Of a stretch of DNA of 31,748 bases, positions 1-9,946 are shown in pieces. How positions within the stretch are numbered: position 1 is the first letter of the stretch; every line of letters begins with the position of its first letter. The position numbers and the translations under genes are program-made. This DNA is from Deltaproteobacteria bacterium (lineage in GTDB: Bacteria; Desulfobacterota_E; Deferrimicrobia; Deferrimicrobiales; Deferrimicrobiaceae). The DNA lies in NCBI GenBank assembly GCA_023488945.1, contig JAMDBZ010000067.1:1-31748 (forward strand), read 5' to 3'. A model generated the notes under the pieces. It was given only the letters and a program-made list of their open reading frames with translations. It was not told the DNA's origin and ran no database searches.

Positions 1-1
1 G

Positions 2-1405
<1,404 letters not shown>

Positions 1406-1415
1406 GGTCCGGCGG

Positions 1416-2771
1416 ATGGTCAACCCGCTCATCTTCCGGGAGTACGACATCCGCGGAATCGTGGGAAGGGACCTCACGAAGGAGACGGTGTCCCTGGTCG
1501 CGAAGGGGTTCGGCACTTACGCCCGCCGCCAGGGTGTCCGGACCGTGACGCTCGGGCGCGACGTGCGGCTCTCGTCGCCGTCGTTCGCCGACGCGATGCG
1601 GGAGGGGCTCGCCGCGACGGGTCTCTCGGTGATCGATGTCGGCGTCTGCCCGACGCCGCTCCTGTATTTCTCGATTCTCCACTTCAGGGCCGACGGCGGG
1701 GTGATGATCACGGGGAGCCACAACCCCCCCGAGTTCAACGGATTCAAGCTCTGCGTCGGGCCGGTCGCCCTTTACGGCGAGAAGATCCAGGAGGTCCGGA
1801 AGATCGTCGAGACCGGCAACTTCGCCTCGGGCGCCGGGTCGGTCGCGGGCCGGGAAATCCTCTCCGCCTACCGGGAGTACCTGCAGTCGAACATCTCGAT
1901 CCCCCGGAAGGTCAAAGTCGTCATCGACGCCGGGAACGGGACGGGGGGACTCGTCGCGCCGGCCCTCTTCCGGGAAATGGGGGTCGAGGTCGCCGAGCTC
2001 TTCTGCGAGCCGGACGGCCGGTTCCCGAACCATTTTCCCGATCCCACCGTCCCCGCCAACCTGCGGCACCTGATCGACACGGTGCGCGAGACGGGCGCGG
2101 AGGCGGGAGTGGGTTACGACGGGGACGCCGACCGGATCGGCGTCGTCGACGAGAAGGGGAACGTGCTGTTCGGGGACTACCTCCTCGTCCTGTTCGCCCG
2201 CGAGATCCTCTCGCGCAAACCCGGAGCGACGATCATCTCGGAGGTCAAGGCCTCGCAGAACCTCTACGACGACATCGCCCGCCGCGGCGGCAAGCCGATC
2301 ATGTGGCGGACCGGCCATTCCCTCATCAAGAAGAAGATGAAGGACGAGGCGGCGGAGCTCGCCGGCGAGATGAGCGGCCACATCTTCTTCTCGGACCGGT
2401 ACCTGGGCTTCGACGACGCGATTTACGCCTCCGCCCGGCTCTTCGAGATCCTCGCGCGCTCCGACCGGCCGCTGAGCGCGCTGTTGTCGGACCTTCCGCC
2501 GGTCGTGTTCACCCCCGAGATCCGGGTCGACTGCCCGGACGACGAGAAGTTCCGGGTCGTGGAGCGGGTCGCCGGGATCGTGCGTCCCCAGGCGCTCGAG
2601 GTCATCGACGTGGACGGCGTCCGGGCCCGCTTCGACGGCGGCTGGGGGCTCGTCCGCGCGTCGAACACCCAGCCGGTCCTCGTGCTGCGGTTCGAGGGGA
2701 AGGACGAGGCGACGGTCGCGCGGATCCGGGGTGTCATGGAGGACGCTGTGGCGAAGGCGCGGGAGGCGTAG
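1416..2771 (+). CDS. Phosphomannomutase/phosphoglucomutase
   Basis: This cytoplasmic alpha-D-phosphohexomutase interconverts hexose-6-phosphate and hexose-1-phosphate for nucleotide-sugar and envelope polysaccharide synthesis. All four signature loops are present: the phosphoserine loop TGSHNPP (Ser101), the Mg loop DGDADR (residues 235-240), the sugar-specificity loop GEMSGH (317-322) and the C-terminal phosphate loop RASNTQP (414-420). The length of 451 aa is normal for the dual-specificity PMM/PGM (AlgC-like) group, and GEMSGH is typical of that group. Substrate specificity is inferred from family only. ATG 1416 follows the malic enzyme stop closely; uppP starts 25 bp downstream. Confidence 0.93.
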   Translation: MVNPLIFREYDIRGIVGRDLTKETVSLVAKGFGTYARRQGVRTVTLGRDVRLSSPSFADAMREGLAATGLSVIDVGVCPTPLLYFSILHFRADGGVMITGSHNPPEFNGFKLCVGPVALYGEKIQEVRKIVETGNFASGAGSVAGREILSAYREYLQSNISIPRKVKVVIDAGNGTGGLVAPALFREMGVEVAELFCEPDGRFPNHFPDPTVPANLRHLIDTVRETGAEAGVGYDGDADRIGVVDEKGNVLFGDYLLVLFAREILSRKPGATIISEVKASQNLYDDIARRGGKPIMWRTGHSLIKKKMKDEAAELAGEMSGHIFFSDRYLGFDDAIYASARLFEILARSDRPLSALLSDLPPVVFTPEIRVDCPDDEKFRVVERVAGIVRPQALEVIDVDGVRARFDGGWGLVRASNTQPVLVLRFEGKDEATVARIRGVMEDAVAKAREA

Positions 2772-2796
2772 CGGCTTCGGTCGCGCCGCGGGCGGC

Positions 2797-3606
2797 ATGA
2801 CGCTCCTCCAGACGATATTCCTGGGGATTCTCCAGGGGGCCACCGAGTTCCTGCCGGTGAGCAGCTCGGGGCACCTGTTCCTCGCGCAGAAGCTGCTGGG
2901 GCTGCACGAGCCCGAGCTCGCCTTCGATACGCTCCTCCACCTGGGGACGCTGTTCGCCGTCGTCGCATTCCTGCGGGCCGAGATCTCCGGGATGATCGGA
3001 TCCCTGTTCCGGCGCGAGAGGTACTTCAAGCCGCCGGACGCCTGGGGGCGGCGCGAGATCGGGCTCCTCATCCTGTCGACGATCCCCACGGGGATCATCG
3101 GGCTTGCCTTCCGCGACGTCGTGGAGAAGGACCTCACCCTTTGGGGCCTCGGCGTCCGGTATCTCATCCTGACCGGCCTTCTCCTGATCAGCAACCTCCG
3201 CTTCCGGCACAAGTTCGACCCGGACCGGATCGTGCCGTGGGAGGCGATCGCGATCGGCATCATCCAGGGACTCGCCGTCTTCCCGGGCCTTTCCCGCTCG
3301 GGCTCGACGATCACGCTCGCCCTCGTCCTGGGGATCGGCGCCTCGCGCAGCGCCAAGTACTCGTTCCTCATCTCGGTTCCCGCCATCCTGGGGGCCGCGC
3401 TCGTCAACCTCCACAAGGGGTTCTCGGTCCTGCCGTCCCTCCTCCCGTCGGCGGCCGGCTTCCTCGGCGCTCTCGTGACGGGATACCTTGCCCTCTTTTT
3501 CGTGGACCGCCTCGTCACCCGCGGCCGATTCTTCCGGTTCGCCCCGTACACGTTCCTCGTCGCCCTGCTCTGCTTCTACGTCCGGTGGAAGGGGCTTGCG
3601 CCGTAA
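2797..3606 (+). CDS. uppP: Undecaprenyl-diphosphatase (UppP/BacA)
   Basis: This integral membrane phosphatase recycles undecaprenyl pyrophosphate to the monophosphate carrier used for peptidoglycan and polysaccharide export, and it confers bacitracin tolerance. The N-terminus holds the glutamate-rich active site segment QGATEFLPVSSSGHL, and GLSRSGSTI is the second conserved motif. Several hydrophobic helices span the 269 aa. An ATG at 2731 is in frame but would add 22 basic residues and overlap the mutase by 41 bp. ATG 2797 places the first helix at the N-terminus as in the family and is preferred. The downstream neighbours are convergent peptidoglycan-recycling genes, so the genomic context suits its role. 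Confidence 0.94.
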   Translation: MTLLQTIFLGILQGATEFLPVSSSGHLFLAQKLLGLHEPELAFDTLLHLGTLFAVVAFLRAEISGMIGSLFRRERYFKPPDAWGRREIGLLILSTIPTGIIGLAFRDVVEKDLTLWGLGVRYLILTGLLLISNLRFRHKFDPDRIVPWEAIAIGIIQGLAVFPGLSRSGSTITLALVLGIGASRSAKYSFLISVPAILGAALVNLHKGFSVLPSLLPSAAGFLGALVTGYLALFFVDRLVTRGRFFRFAPYTFLVALLCFYVRWKGLAP

Positions 3607-3622
3607 GGCCCGCCGCCGGAAC

Positions 3623-3654
3623 CGCGCTTCCCCGCCGCCCCATGCGGAAGCGCG
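3623..3654. terminator. Hairpin between convergent genes, possible bidirectional terminator
   Basis: A perfect 9-bp inverted repeat (CGCGCTTCC at 3623-3631, GGAAGCGCG at 3646-3654) with a 14-nt loop lies just after uppP and before the end of the facing nucleotidyltransferase gene. No T-run follows on either side, so an intrinsic terminator of the classical kind is not shown. Position between convergent genes is the main argument. Confidence 0.35.
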
Positions 3655-3775
3655 CTCCTGCTGCCCGCGAAGGGGAAGCCCCGGCCCCGCCTGCCTCCCC
3701 GGCGACCGCTCCTGCGCGACCTGATCGGCCGTCTCCGGGATATGCCCCTGCGCCCGTCCGGGCCGGGGATGCGGC

Positions 3776-4726
3776 TCAGCCGGCGGCGACGATGCCGCCG
3801 CGGGTGACGACCGCATTCGCCACCGTGGCGCCGGGGGAAACGGAGGCGCCCGGCCAGACGAGGGCGCGCGAGACGGCGGCGCCTTCCCCGATCGTCGCCC
3901 CCTTCTCGACGACCGCATCCGGGCCGACCGCGGCGCCCGGAGCGACCCGGGCGCCGGGCGCGATGTAGACGGGATGGCGGAACGTGGCGCCGGGCGCGGC
4001 GGGACGGGGGAGCGTGCCCGCGACCAACCGCTCGGCGAGAATGGCAAGGGTCCCATCGAGGTAGTCGGCCGGCGTGCCGAATTCCCGGAAGAGGCCGGTG
4101 GTCAGGAAACCATACACGGGCGCCCCTTCGGCGACGAGTGGCGTGTACGTTTCCCGGATGATGCAGGAGGGCCCCCCGCCGGGGATCTTCTCGATGACCG
4201 CCGGCTCGACGATCTGGACGCCCGTGTAGAACCCGGCCCGCCCGCCGCCCGGCGGCTCCCCGCCGAACCCGGTGATCCGGCCCTCCCCGTCGATCCGGAC
4301 CGGCGTGTACCGTCTCCGGGGGTCGGGAAAGAGGACGAGCGTGGCGAGCGCCTTCCTCTCCTTGTGGAACGCGAGGGCGCGGGCGAAGGGGAAGCGGACG
4401 ATCGTGTCGCCGTTCGCGGCGACGAAGGTTCCGTCGCGCAGGAACTCCGAGGCGTTGCGGATCCCGCCTCCCGTCCCCAGGATCACCGGCTCGACCGTGT
4501 AGTCGACGGGAATCTTCCGCCCCGCCCATGCGGCGACCTGCTGCTTCACGATCTTCGGGTGGTGATGGAGGTTGAAGACGAAGCGGGTCACCCCGGCGCG
4601 GAAGAGGAATTCCATGGTGTAGCTGCACAGCGGGCGCCCCAGGACGGGGATGACCGGCTTGGGGAGCTCGTACGTCAGGGGTCGCAGGCGGGTCCCGAGC
4701 CCAGCGGCCAGGATCATTCCTCTCAC
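3776..4726 (-). CDS. Sugar-1-phosphate nucleotidyltransferase, MurU-like with added beta-helix domain
   Basis: This enzyme is predicted to couple a sugar-1-phosphate to a nucleotide. Its N-terminus has the pyrophosphorylase signature LAAGLGTRLRPLTYELPKP, and ANGDTIV carries the metal-binding Asp. From about residue 250 there are hexapeptide repeats (YIAPGARVAPGAAVGPDAVV and on), typical of a left-handed beta-helix. Known MurU (MurNAc-1-P uridylyltransferase) is about 220 aa and lacks this domain; this protein is 316 aa. GTG 4726 overlaps the TGA of the upstream kinase as GTGA, giving translational coupling; ATG 4717 is an alternative. Pairing with the AmgK-like kinase suggests UDP-MurNAc or UDP-GlcNAc production from recycled sugars. 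A general NDP-sugar or GDP-mannose pyrophosphorylase remains possible. Confidence 0.82.
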   Translation of the reverse strand: MRGMILAAGLGTRLRPLTYELPKPVIPVLGRPLCSYTMEFLFRAGVTRFVFNLHHHPKIVKQQVAAWAGRKIPVDYTVEPVILGTGGGIRNASEFLRDGTFVAANGDTIVRFPFARALAFHKERKALATLVLFPDPRRRYTPVRIDGEGRITGFGGEPPGGGRAGFYTGVQIVEPAVIEKIPGGGPSCIIRETYTPLVAEGAPVYGFLTTGLFREFGTPADYLDGTLAILAERLVAGTLPRPAAPGATFRHPVYIAPGARVAPGAAVGPDAVVEKGATIGEGAAVSRALVWPGASVSPGATVANAVVTRGGIVAAG

Positions 4727-5808
4727 GGCGGCACCCCCGCGGCCGCCCCCCCGGCCACTGTTTCGAGGATCGGGAGCAACCGTCCGGCCAGCGGCCCCAT
4801 CTCCGGGTTCCGCTCGAAGTTGCGGCGCAGGTGGGCCACCGTCGGCGGGATGAAGCGGAGGTAAAAAGTCTTCCCCCGGTTGTGCGCCTGGTTGCCGAAG
4901 GTCCCGATCGCCTTGACGTTGCGTTGGAGCGCCGCCGCGTCGAGGAGGAATGCGAAGGCGCCCGGATCGCCGAACGCCTTCCGCAGGGAGGCCGGGGCGG
5001 CGTGCCGGTAAGCGTAGGAGAGGTGTCCGACCGCCTCCTCGGGAAGCGTCACGTACGAGTCCCGGAAGAGCGAGGCGAGGTCGTAGTAGACCGTCCCCAT
5101 CCGCGCGTCCTGGAAGTCGAGGACCCTGAGAGCCGGAGCCGCTCCGGTTGCGGCCGGCAGCACCATCACGTTGCGGCTGTGGTAGTCGCGGTGGGCGAGG
5201 ACGGGGGGGAGGGCGGCGAGCGTCTCGAGGAACGGGAGGAAGAGGTCCTCGATCCGTCTCTCCTCCGCCTCGGAGAGCGCGATCCCGCCGAACTCCCGGA
5301 CCGCGTGGGCGAAGAAGAAGTCGATCTCCTCCGCGAACTTCGCGACGTCGAAGGCCAGGCGCCGCGGGTGCGCGCGTCCGTCGAGGGCGGCGGTCCCGTC
5401 CGCCTGGATCCGGACGAGGGTCTCCACGCACTGTTCGTAGAGGGGAAGGCACTCCGCAAACGCCCTGGCGGCGTGGACCGCCCCTTCGAGCATCGTGTCG
5501 CCGGCGTCTTCCAGGATCAGGGTCTTCGCCTCCGGGACGTGGCGGTAAACGGCCGGGACGGGGACGCCGGCCTTCGCGAGATACCGGTGCACGTTCAGGA
5601 ACGGCAGCTCTTCGCCCGGCGGCACCTCGTCGGGATACGCCATCACGACGAGGGATGGGAACCGCCCGCCCGGCGACAGGCGGGCGCGGAAGTAGCGGCG
5701 GGTGGAGGCGTCCCCGGCGAGCCCGGACACATGCAGGACCCGTTGCCCGGGAGAGAGCAGAGGCCCCAGCAGGCCCGCGGCCTCCCGCGCGTCGATCACC
5801 CGCGTCAT
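4723..5808 (-). CDS. AmgK-like anomeric sugar kinase (aminoglycoside phosphotransferase fold)
   Basis: This is a predicted cytoplasmic kinase of the APH superfamily. The catalytic loop HRDYHSRN (residues 206-213, Asp208) and the DFQDA metal motif (231-235, in place of DFG) are intact, and the N-lobe has the Gly-rich segment GLAGDASTRRYF, where APH kinases of this group carry SDAS/GDAS. The length of 361 aa matches the AmgK group, which phosphorylates MurNAc and GlcNAc at C1. The next gene is a nucleotidyltransferase that would use such a sugar-1-phosphate, as in the amgK-murU pair of Pseudomonas. The start ATG overlaps the upstream epimerase stop as ATGA. Substrate is inferred from context, not from sequence alone. 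Confidence 0.82.
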   Translation of the reverse strand: MTRVIDAREAAGLLGPLLSPGQRVLHVSGLAGDASTRRYFRARLSPGGRFPSLVVMAYPDEVPPGEELPFLNVHRYLAKAGVPVPAVYRHVPEAKTLILEDAGDTMLEGAVHAARAFAECLPLYEQCVETLVRIQADGTAALDGRAHPRRLAFDVAKFAEEIDFFFAHAVREFGGIALSEAEERRIEDLFLPFLETLAALPPVLAHRDYHSRNVMVLPAATGAAPALRVLDFQDARMGTVYYDLASLFRDSYVTLPEEAVGHLSYAYRHAAPASLRKAFGDPGAFAFLLDAAALQRNVKAIGTFGNQAHNRGKTFYLRFIPPTVAHLRRNFERNPEMGPLAGRLLPILETVAGGAAAGVPP

Positions 5809-6650
5809 CGGGGTTCTCTCAGGAGGCGGTCGAGCGCCTTGCGGCAGTCCGCGAGGATCGCCTCGAAGCTGTCGTACTCCGGGTTGTCGCCCCGCGTCGC
5901 GTCGCGCAGCTCCACGCTGAGGGGCCCCGGGAAGCCCTCGTTCGAAAGCGACGCGATCGTCGCCTTCCAGGGGATCGTCCCGCGCCCCGGCACCAGGTGA
6001 TCGTCCCGGTCCCCCCGGTTGTCGTGGGCATGGACGTGGATGAGCCGCGGACCCAGGGCGCGGACGGCGGAGGAAATGTTCTCCTGGATGTGGGCGTGCC
6101 CCAGGTCGAGGCAGACGCCCACCCGCTCGGCGGGGTACCGGAGCGCGATGTCGTGGACGATGTCGGCCTGCCCCGACGCCGCCGGCGTGTTCTCGACGGC
6201 GAACCGCACGCCGTCCGGCACCAGGTCGCACAGCTCGTTCAGGGACGACAGGAAGGCCATCCACCGCCCGGGATACCACGACTCCGGCGGGAAGCCCGTG
6301 TGGAGGACGAGCGTTCCGCCGCCGTTGCGGGCAAGCCAGCGCCCCGCCGCCGCGGTGGCGTCGACCGACTGCCGCCGGTGGTCATCGTCCTCCGAGGAGA
6401 GCGAGTACCACCGGTCCTTCTTGTACGACCGCACGTCGGGGTAAAGGGGCGCGTGGAGCGCCACGACCTCCACGCCGTGGCGGCGGAGCCGCTCCCCGAT
6501 CCGGTCCGCGGCATCGAAATCGCGGTAGGGGAAGTGCGGCGGCATCGCCCAAAGTTCCGCCGCGGAGAATCCGAAAAGGGGGAAAAGGGAGACAATGGAT
6601 TCGTCGAGGTCGTGAAAGGCGAACAGGTGCGTCGAGAGCGCGATCTTCAT
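5805..6650 (-). CDS. Sugar phosphate isomerase/epimerase family TIM-barrel protein
   Basis: The protein of 281 aa belongs to the xylose isomerase-like/AP endonuclease 2 fold. Metal-ligand style motifs occur in the expected order: FAVENTP (Glu), CLDLGHAH (Asp, His), HVHAHDNRG (His, Asp) and LSVELRD (Glu). Such enzymes isomerise, epimerise or hydrolyse sugars and related acids; the substrate here is unknown. It is the first gene of a three-gene operon, joined to the AmgK-like kinase by a 4-bp ATGA overlap, so it may prepare or salvage a cell-wall sugar. Its ATG lies 72 bp from the divergent lytic transglycosylase gene, and the two may share a control region. Confidence 0.85.
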   Translation of the reverse strand: MKIALSTHLFAFHDLDESIVSLFPLFGFSAAELWAMPPHFPYRDFDAADRIGERLRRHGVEVVALHAPLYPDVRSYKKDRWYSLSSEDDDHRRQSVDATAAAGRWLARNGGGTLVLHTGFPPESWYPGRWMAFLSSLNELCDLVPDGVRFAVENTPAASGQADIVHDIALRYPAERVGVCLDLGHAHIQENISSAVRALGPRLIHVHAHDNRGDRDDHLVPGRGTIPWKATIASLSNEGFPGPLSVELRDATRGDNPEYDSFEAILADCRKALDRLLREPR

Positions 6651-6665
6651 GGATGCCGCTGTCCC

Positions 6666-6695
6666 TTGAAGAACCCGGGGATTTCCCGCGATAAT
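6666..6695 (+). promoter_or_regulatory. Candidate sigma-70 promoter of the lytic transglycosylase
   Basis: TTGAAG (6666-6671), an 18-nt spacer and GATAAT (6690-6695) lie in the 72-bp divergent gap. The predicted start site would give a leader of about 20 nt, and a GGAG ribosome site sits at 6715-6718 before ATG 6723. This is an AT-rich patch in an otherwise very GC-rich neighbourhood. The opposite strand also has TATTAT/GATAAT-like hexamers that could serve the epimerase operon. Confidence 0.5.
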
Positions 6696-6722
6696 ACCAT
6701 TATCCCATACGCCCGGAGAAAC

Positions 6723-9020
6723 ATGCCCGGCGAGACGCTGTTCATCCGTTCCGTCGCCCTTTTCCTCCTTGCGGCGGTCCTGTCCCTGCCCGTCACGGCC
6801 CGCGGCGCCTCCGTGCGACCGGAGGACGCCCTCTTTCGCAAGGGGTACGAGCTGCTCGTCTCCGAGGAGTATCCCGCGGCGCGGGAGACCCTCCGGAAGA
6901 TCGACCCGAAGAGGTACGACCTCGGCGACTACGTCCTCTATCTCATCGGGCTGTCGCATGCCCGCCAGGATGACCGCGTGAGGGCCGCCCAGGCGCTGGA
7001 TGCGCTCACGGAGGCATTTCCCGGCTCGTCGCTCGTCCCGTACCTGTCCCTCGATCTGGCCTTCGCCGCCGCGAAGGACAACGACATCGCCGCCGCCCGC
7101 CGATACCTGGCGCCCGCCCGCGGGAAGGTGAACGGCAACGGCCGGAAATCCGAGGAGGGATACGTCGCCGCGCGCCTCCTCGAGGAGGACGGCCCGCCCG
7201 GCGCGGCCGCGGAGGCGCACCTGGAAAACTTCGCCTCGGCGCCCGCCTCGGAGGGGGGAGCGCTCTCCATGGACCGGTTGTGGGCGTGGCGCGGCGAAGG
7301 GCGGCTCAAGGAATGGGGGCTGCCGGTCACGTTCCACGGGAAGTTCGCCCGGGCGCTCTCCCGCGCCTCGGAGGGGGAGAAGGCCGCGGCGGTCTACAGG
7401 CGGGCGATGGAGGAATTCGCCCCCTCGGACGATTATTACGCGGTCCTGCTCGATTACGCGGAGTTCCTCCGGAAGCAGGGGGAGATCGCGCGCTCGAAGG
7501 CGCTGCTGGCGCGCGCCATGGCGGACGCCCCGCCGTCGTTCCGCATCGAGGTGGAGTTCCTCCGGGCGCGGGTCGACTGGAAGGCCGGACGGCTCGCGGA
7601 CGCCCGGAGCACGTTCCTCGCGATCGCGGACAACGCCGGCCGGACCGCGACGGCGGAGCGGGCGCGATATTTCGCGGCGTGGATCGCCGAGGAGGAGGGG
7701 GACCTCGAGGCCCTCACCCGGGAGTTCGGGAAGCTGCGCTCCGCGCGCGACGCGCATGTTCGGGTCGAGGCGGCCTTCCGGCACGCTTTCGGTCTCTACC
7801 GGCAGAAGCGGTATGCCGAGGCGGCCGCGGCCTTTTCGGAAGGGGAGAAATCCGACTTCTCCTCCGTCGAGCGGGCCCGGAACGGCTTCTGGAAGGCGAG
7901 AGCGCTCCTTGCGATGGGAGAGGCGGAACAGGGGAAGGCGCTCATGGAGTCCGTGGCCGTCGACCCCGGGGCGGGCCCTTACGCGGTGTTCGCGGCGCGG
8001 GAGGCGGGGAAGGATCCGTATGCCCTGTTCAACGCCCCGCCGAGCGGGGAGACGGCATCGTGCGGTGAGGACAAGGCGAATCTCTGGGAAAGGATCCGCT
8101 CGGGGACGTGGGGCCCTGCGGACGCCGTGCGGGTCCGGCGCGCGGAGCGACTTGTCGCGCTCGGGATCGTCGAGTACGCCGTCCTCGAGGCGCAGGCCGT
8201 CGATCCGGCGGCCGCGCGGGCCGCCATCGGCCTGCCGGACGGCGGGGCGGCCGGGCTCTTCCGGTACCTTGCGGGGGACCTCCGGGGCGCGATCCGCGAG
8301 ACGAAGGACCTCCCGAACGACCCCGCGACGGTGGAGCTCATCGACCGGATTCAATACCCCCTGGCGCCCCAGTTCATCGGCGACTGCGAGAGGCGGAAGT
8401 CGGGGCTCGACCCGCTCGTCCTGCACGCGCTGATCCGGCAGGAGTCGCAGTTCTTTCCCGGAGCGCTCTCGCCGGCGGGAGCGGTGGGGCTCATGCAACT
8501 CCTCCCGCGGACGGCCGCCGTGACGGCGAAACGGGAGAGGATGCGGAGGCCGAAGCGGAGGGACCTGCTGCGTCCGGAGGTGAACGTGCGGCTCGGGGCG
8601 GCGTACCTGGCGCGCCTCGTCCGGGGATACGGCGGGGATTACCTTCGAGCCGTGGCGGCCTATAACGCCGGGGAGAATGCGGTGGCCCGTTGGTGGGAGG
8701 ATGCGGGAGGTGATCCCGCGCTCTTCCTCGAAAAGATCACGTACCGCGAGACCCGCTTCTATATCCGCCGGGTTTTTCTCAACCTTCTCCAATATTATCT
8801 GATCTATCGCCCCCTGATGTTCGCCCGATACTTTCCCAGCGGTCCCGCAGCAGAGCCGCCAGCTCCCGGTGCCGCTTCGACCCCACCGAGCGGAGACCCG
8901 GACGCCGCTTCCGCACCCGGGACAGCGTCTCCCGGAGGCGCTCCGCCCGCCGGGCCGACGCCGCAGCCGCCGCCCGGAAGTCCGAATCCTCCTCCTTCGC
9001 CCGCGCCAGCGCCTCGATGA
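6723..9020 (+). CDS. Soluble lytic murein transglycosylase, TPR-like superhelix plus SLT domain
   Basis: This predicted periplasmic enzyme cleaves glycan strands to 1,6-anhydroMurNAc products. Residues 1-29 are a signal peptide (FLLAAVLSLPVTARGA). Helical TPR-like repeats fill residues 35-550, and the SLT domain begins near 560. Catalytic Glu574 sits in RQESQF, followed by AVGLMQLLP and VAAYNAGENAV, all family signatures. A C-terminal tail after RPLMFARYF is about 70 residues of Pro/Ala/Gly and lies entirely opposite the end of nagZ; it is unlikely to be structured. The mature enzyme is larger than E. coli Slt mainly through this tail. ATG 6723 is chosen for the ribosome site and signal peptide; the long in-frame extension upstream is antisense to the epimerase operon. 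Confidence 0.92.
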   Translation: MPGETLFIRSVALFLLAAVLSLPVTARGASVRPEDALFRKGYELLVSEEYPAARETLRKIDPKRYDLGDYVLYLIGLSHARQDDRVRAAQALDALTEAFPGSSLVPYLSLDLAFAAAKDNDIAAARRYLAPARGKVNGNGRKSEEGYVAARLLEEDGPPGAAAEAHLENFASAPASEGGALSMDRLWAWRGEGRLKEWGLPVTFHGKFARALSRASEGEKAAAVYRRAMEEFAPSDDYYAVLLDYAEFLRKQGEIARSKALLARAMADAPPSFRIEVEFLRARVDWKAGRLADARSTFLAIADNAGRTATAERARYFAAWIAEEEGDLEALTREFGKLRSARDAHVRVEAAFRHAFGLYRQKRYAEAAAAFSEGEKSDFSSVERARNGFWKARALLAMGEAEQGKALMESVAVDPGAGPYAVFAAREAGKDPYALFNAPPSGETASCGEDKANLWERIRSGTWGPADAVRVRRAERLVALGIVEYAVLEAQAVDPAAARAAIGLPDGGAAGLFRYLAGDLRGAIRETKDLPNDPATVELIDRIQYPLAPQFIGDCERRKSGLDPLVLHALIRQESQFFPGALSPAGAVGLMQLLPRTAAVTAKRERMRRPKRRDLLRPEVNVRLGAAYLARLVRGYGGDYLRAVAAYNAGENAVARWWEDAGGDPALFLEKITYRETRFYIRRVFLNLLQYYLIYRPLMFARYFPSGPAAEPPAPGAASTPPSGDPDAASAPGTASPGGAPPAGPTPQPPPGSPNPPPSPAPAPR

Positions 9021-9927
9021 CCTCTTCCTGCAGCTCCTCGCCGCGGCACACCAGGAGCGCGTCGCACCCCGCGACGGCCGCCCGGACCGCGGCCTCGCCG
9101 AGGCGGTAGCGGCCCGCGATCGCCTTCATCTCCAGCGCGTCGGAGAAGACGAACCCCCGGAACCTCATCGCGCCCCGCAGCAGGTCCCCGATGATCCGCC
9201 GCGAGAGGGTGGCGGGCCACGTGCGGTCGAGGGCCGTGTAGAGGATGTGCGCCGTCATGATCGCCGGGATTCCCGCCCGGACGGCGGCGCGGAACGGGAC
9301 GAGGTCGCGCGCCAGAAGAGTCCGGCGCGACGCGCGGACGACGGGGAGTTCCTCGTGGGAGTCGGCTTCGGACGACCCGTGCCCGGGGAAATGCTTCCCC
9401 ACCGGGACGACGCCCGCGTCGAGGGAGCCGTGTGCCCAGGCGACGCCGAGCGCGGCGGCGGTCTCCGGGTCGGACGAGATCGACCGGTCGCCGACGGCCC
9501 AATTGCGCACGTTGTCGTCGACGTCGAGCACCGGCGCGAAGTTGATGTCGATCCCGACGACGGCGATCTCGGCGGCCGCCGCCCGGCCTGCGCTCCGGGC
9601 CGTTGCCTCACCGCGGGGGGAGATGAGCGACAGGCTCCGCGCCGGCGGGAACTGCGTGAACTCCGGGTCTTTAAGCCGCCGGACGCGGCCTCCCTCCTGG
9701 TCGATCGCGATGAGCGGCGCGGGGTGGCCCCGGCCCGCGGCCGCGCGGACCGAGCGGCACAGTTCCCGGACCTGGCCCGGCCCTCCGACGTTCCGCGAGA
9801 ACAGGACCACGCCCCCCACCGTCCCGTCGCGGAGCCACCTCGCGAGGTGCGGTGGAACCGACGTCCCCTCGAACCCGACCATGAGGAGGGGAGCGACCCC
9901 GGACGAAAATGCCGTCCGGCGATTCAT
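8779..9927 (-). CDS. nagZ: Beta-N-acetylhexosaminidase (NagZ, glycoside hydrolase family 3)
   Basis: NagZ removes GlcNAc from GlcNAc-anhydroMurNAc muropeptides during cell-wall recycling. The signature KHFPGHGSSEADSH (residues 178-191) carries the catalytic His/Asp loop, and FSDALEMKAI holds the nucleophile Asp263. IAIDQEGGRV is the conserved substrate strand. The first in-frame ATG (10005) would overlap the VapC gene; ATG 9927 gives a normal 382-aa protein and sits 19 bp after vapC. The last 80 codons lie antisense to the 3' end of the lytic transglycosylase. Its C-terminus after DFRAAAAASARRAE is Arg-rich and probably lineage-specific. No signal peptide is convincing, in keeping with cytoplasmic NagZ. 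Confidence 0.92.
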   Translation of the reverse strand: MNRRTAFSSGVAPLLMVGFEGTSVPPHLARWLRDGTVGGVVLFSRNVGGPGQVRELCRSVRAAAGRGHPAPLIAIDQEGGRVRRLKDPEFTQFPPARSLSLISPRGEATARSAGRAAAAEIAVVGIDINFAPVLDVDDNVRNWAVGDRSISSDPETAAALGVAWAHGSLDAGVVPVGKHFPGHGSSEADSHEELPVVRASRRTLLARDLVPFRAAVRAGIPAIMTAHILYTALDRTWPATLSRRIIGDLLRGAMRFRGFVFSDALEMKAIAGRYRLGEAAVRAAVAGCDALLVCRGEELQEEVIEALARAKEEDSDFRAAAAASARRAERLRETLSRVRKRRPGLRSVGSKRHRELAALLRDRWESIGRTSGGDRSDNIGEG

Positions 9928-9946
9928 GCGCTCGGCCGGAGAGAAA

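Noticed and set aside
5148..6722. In-frame upstream extension of the lytic transglycosylase
   Set aside because: Antisense to the kinase/epimerase operon and lies before a clear signal peptide and ribosome site at 6723.
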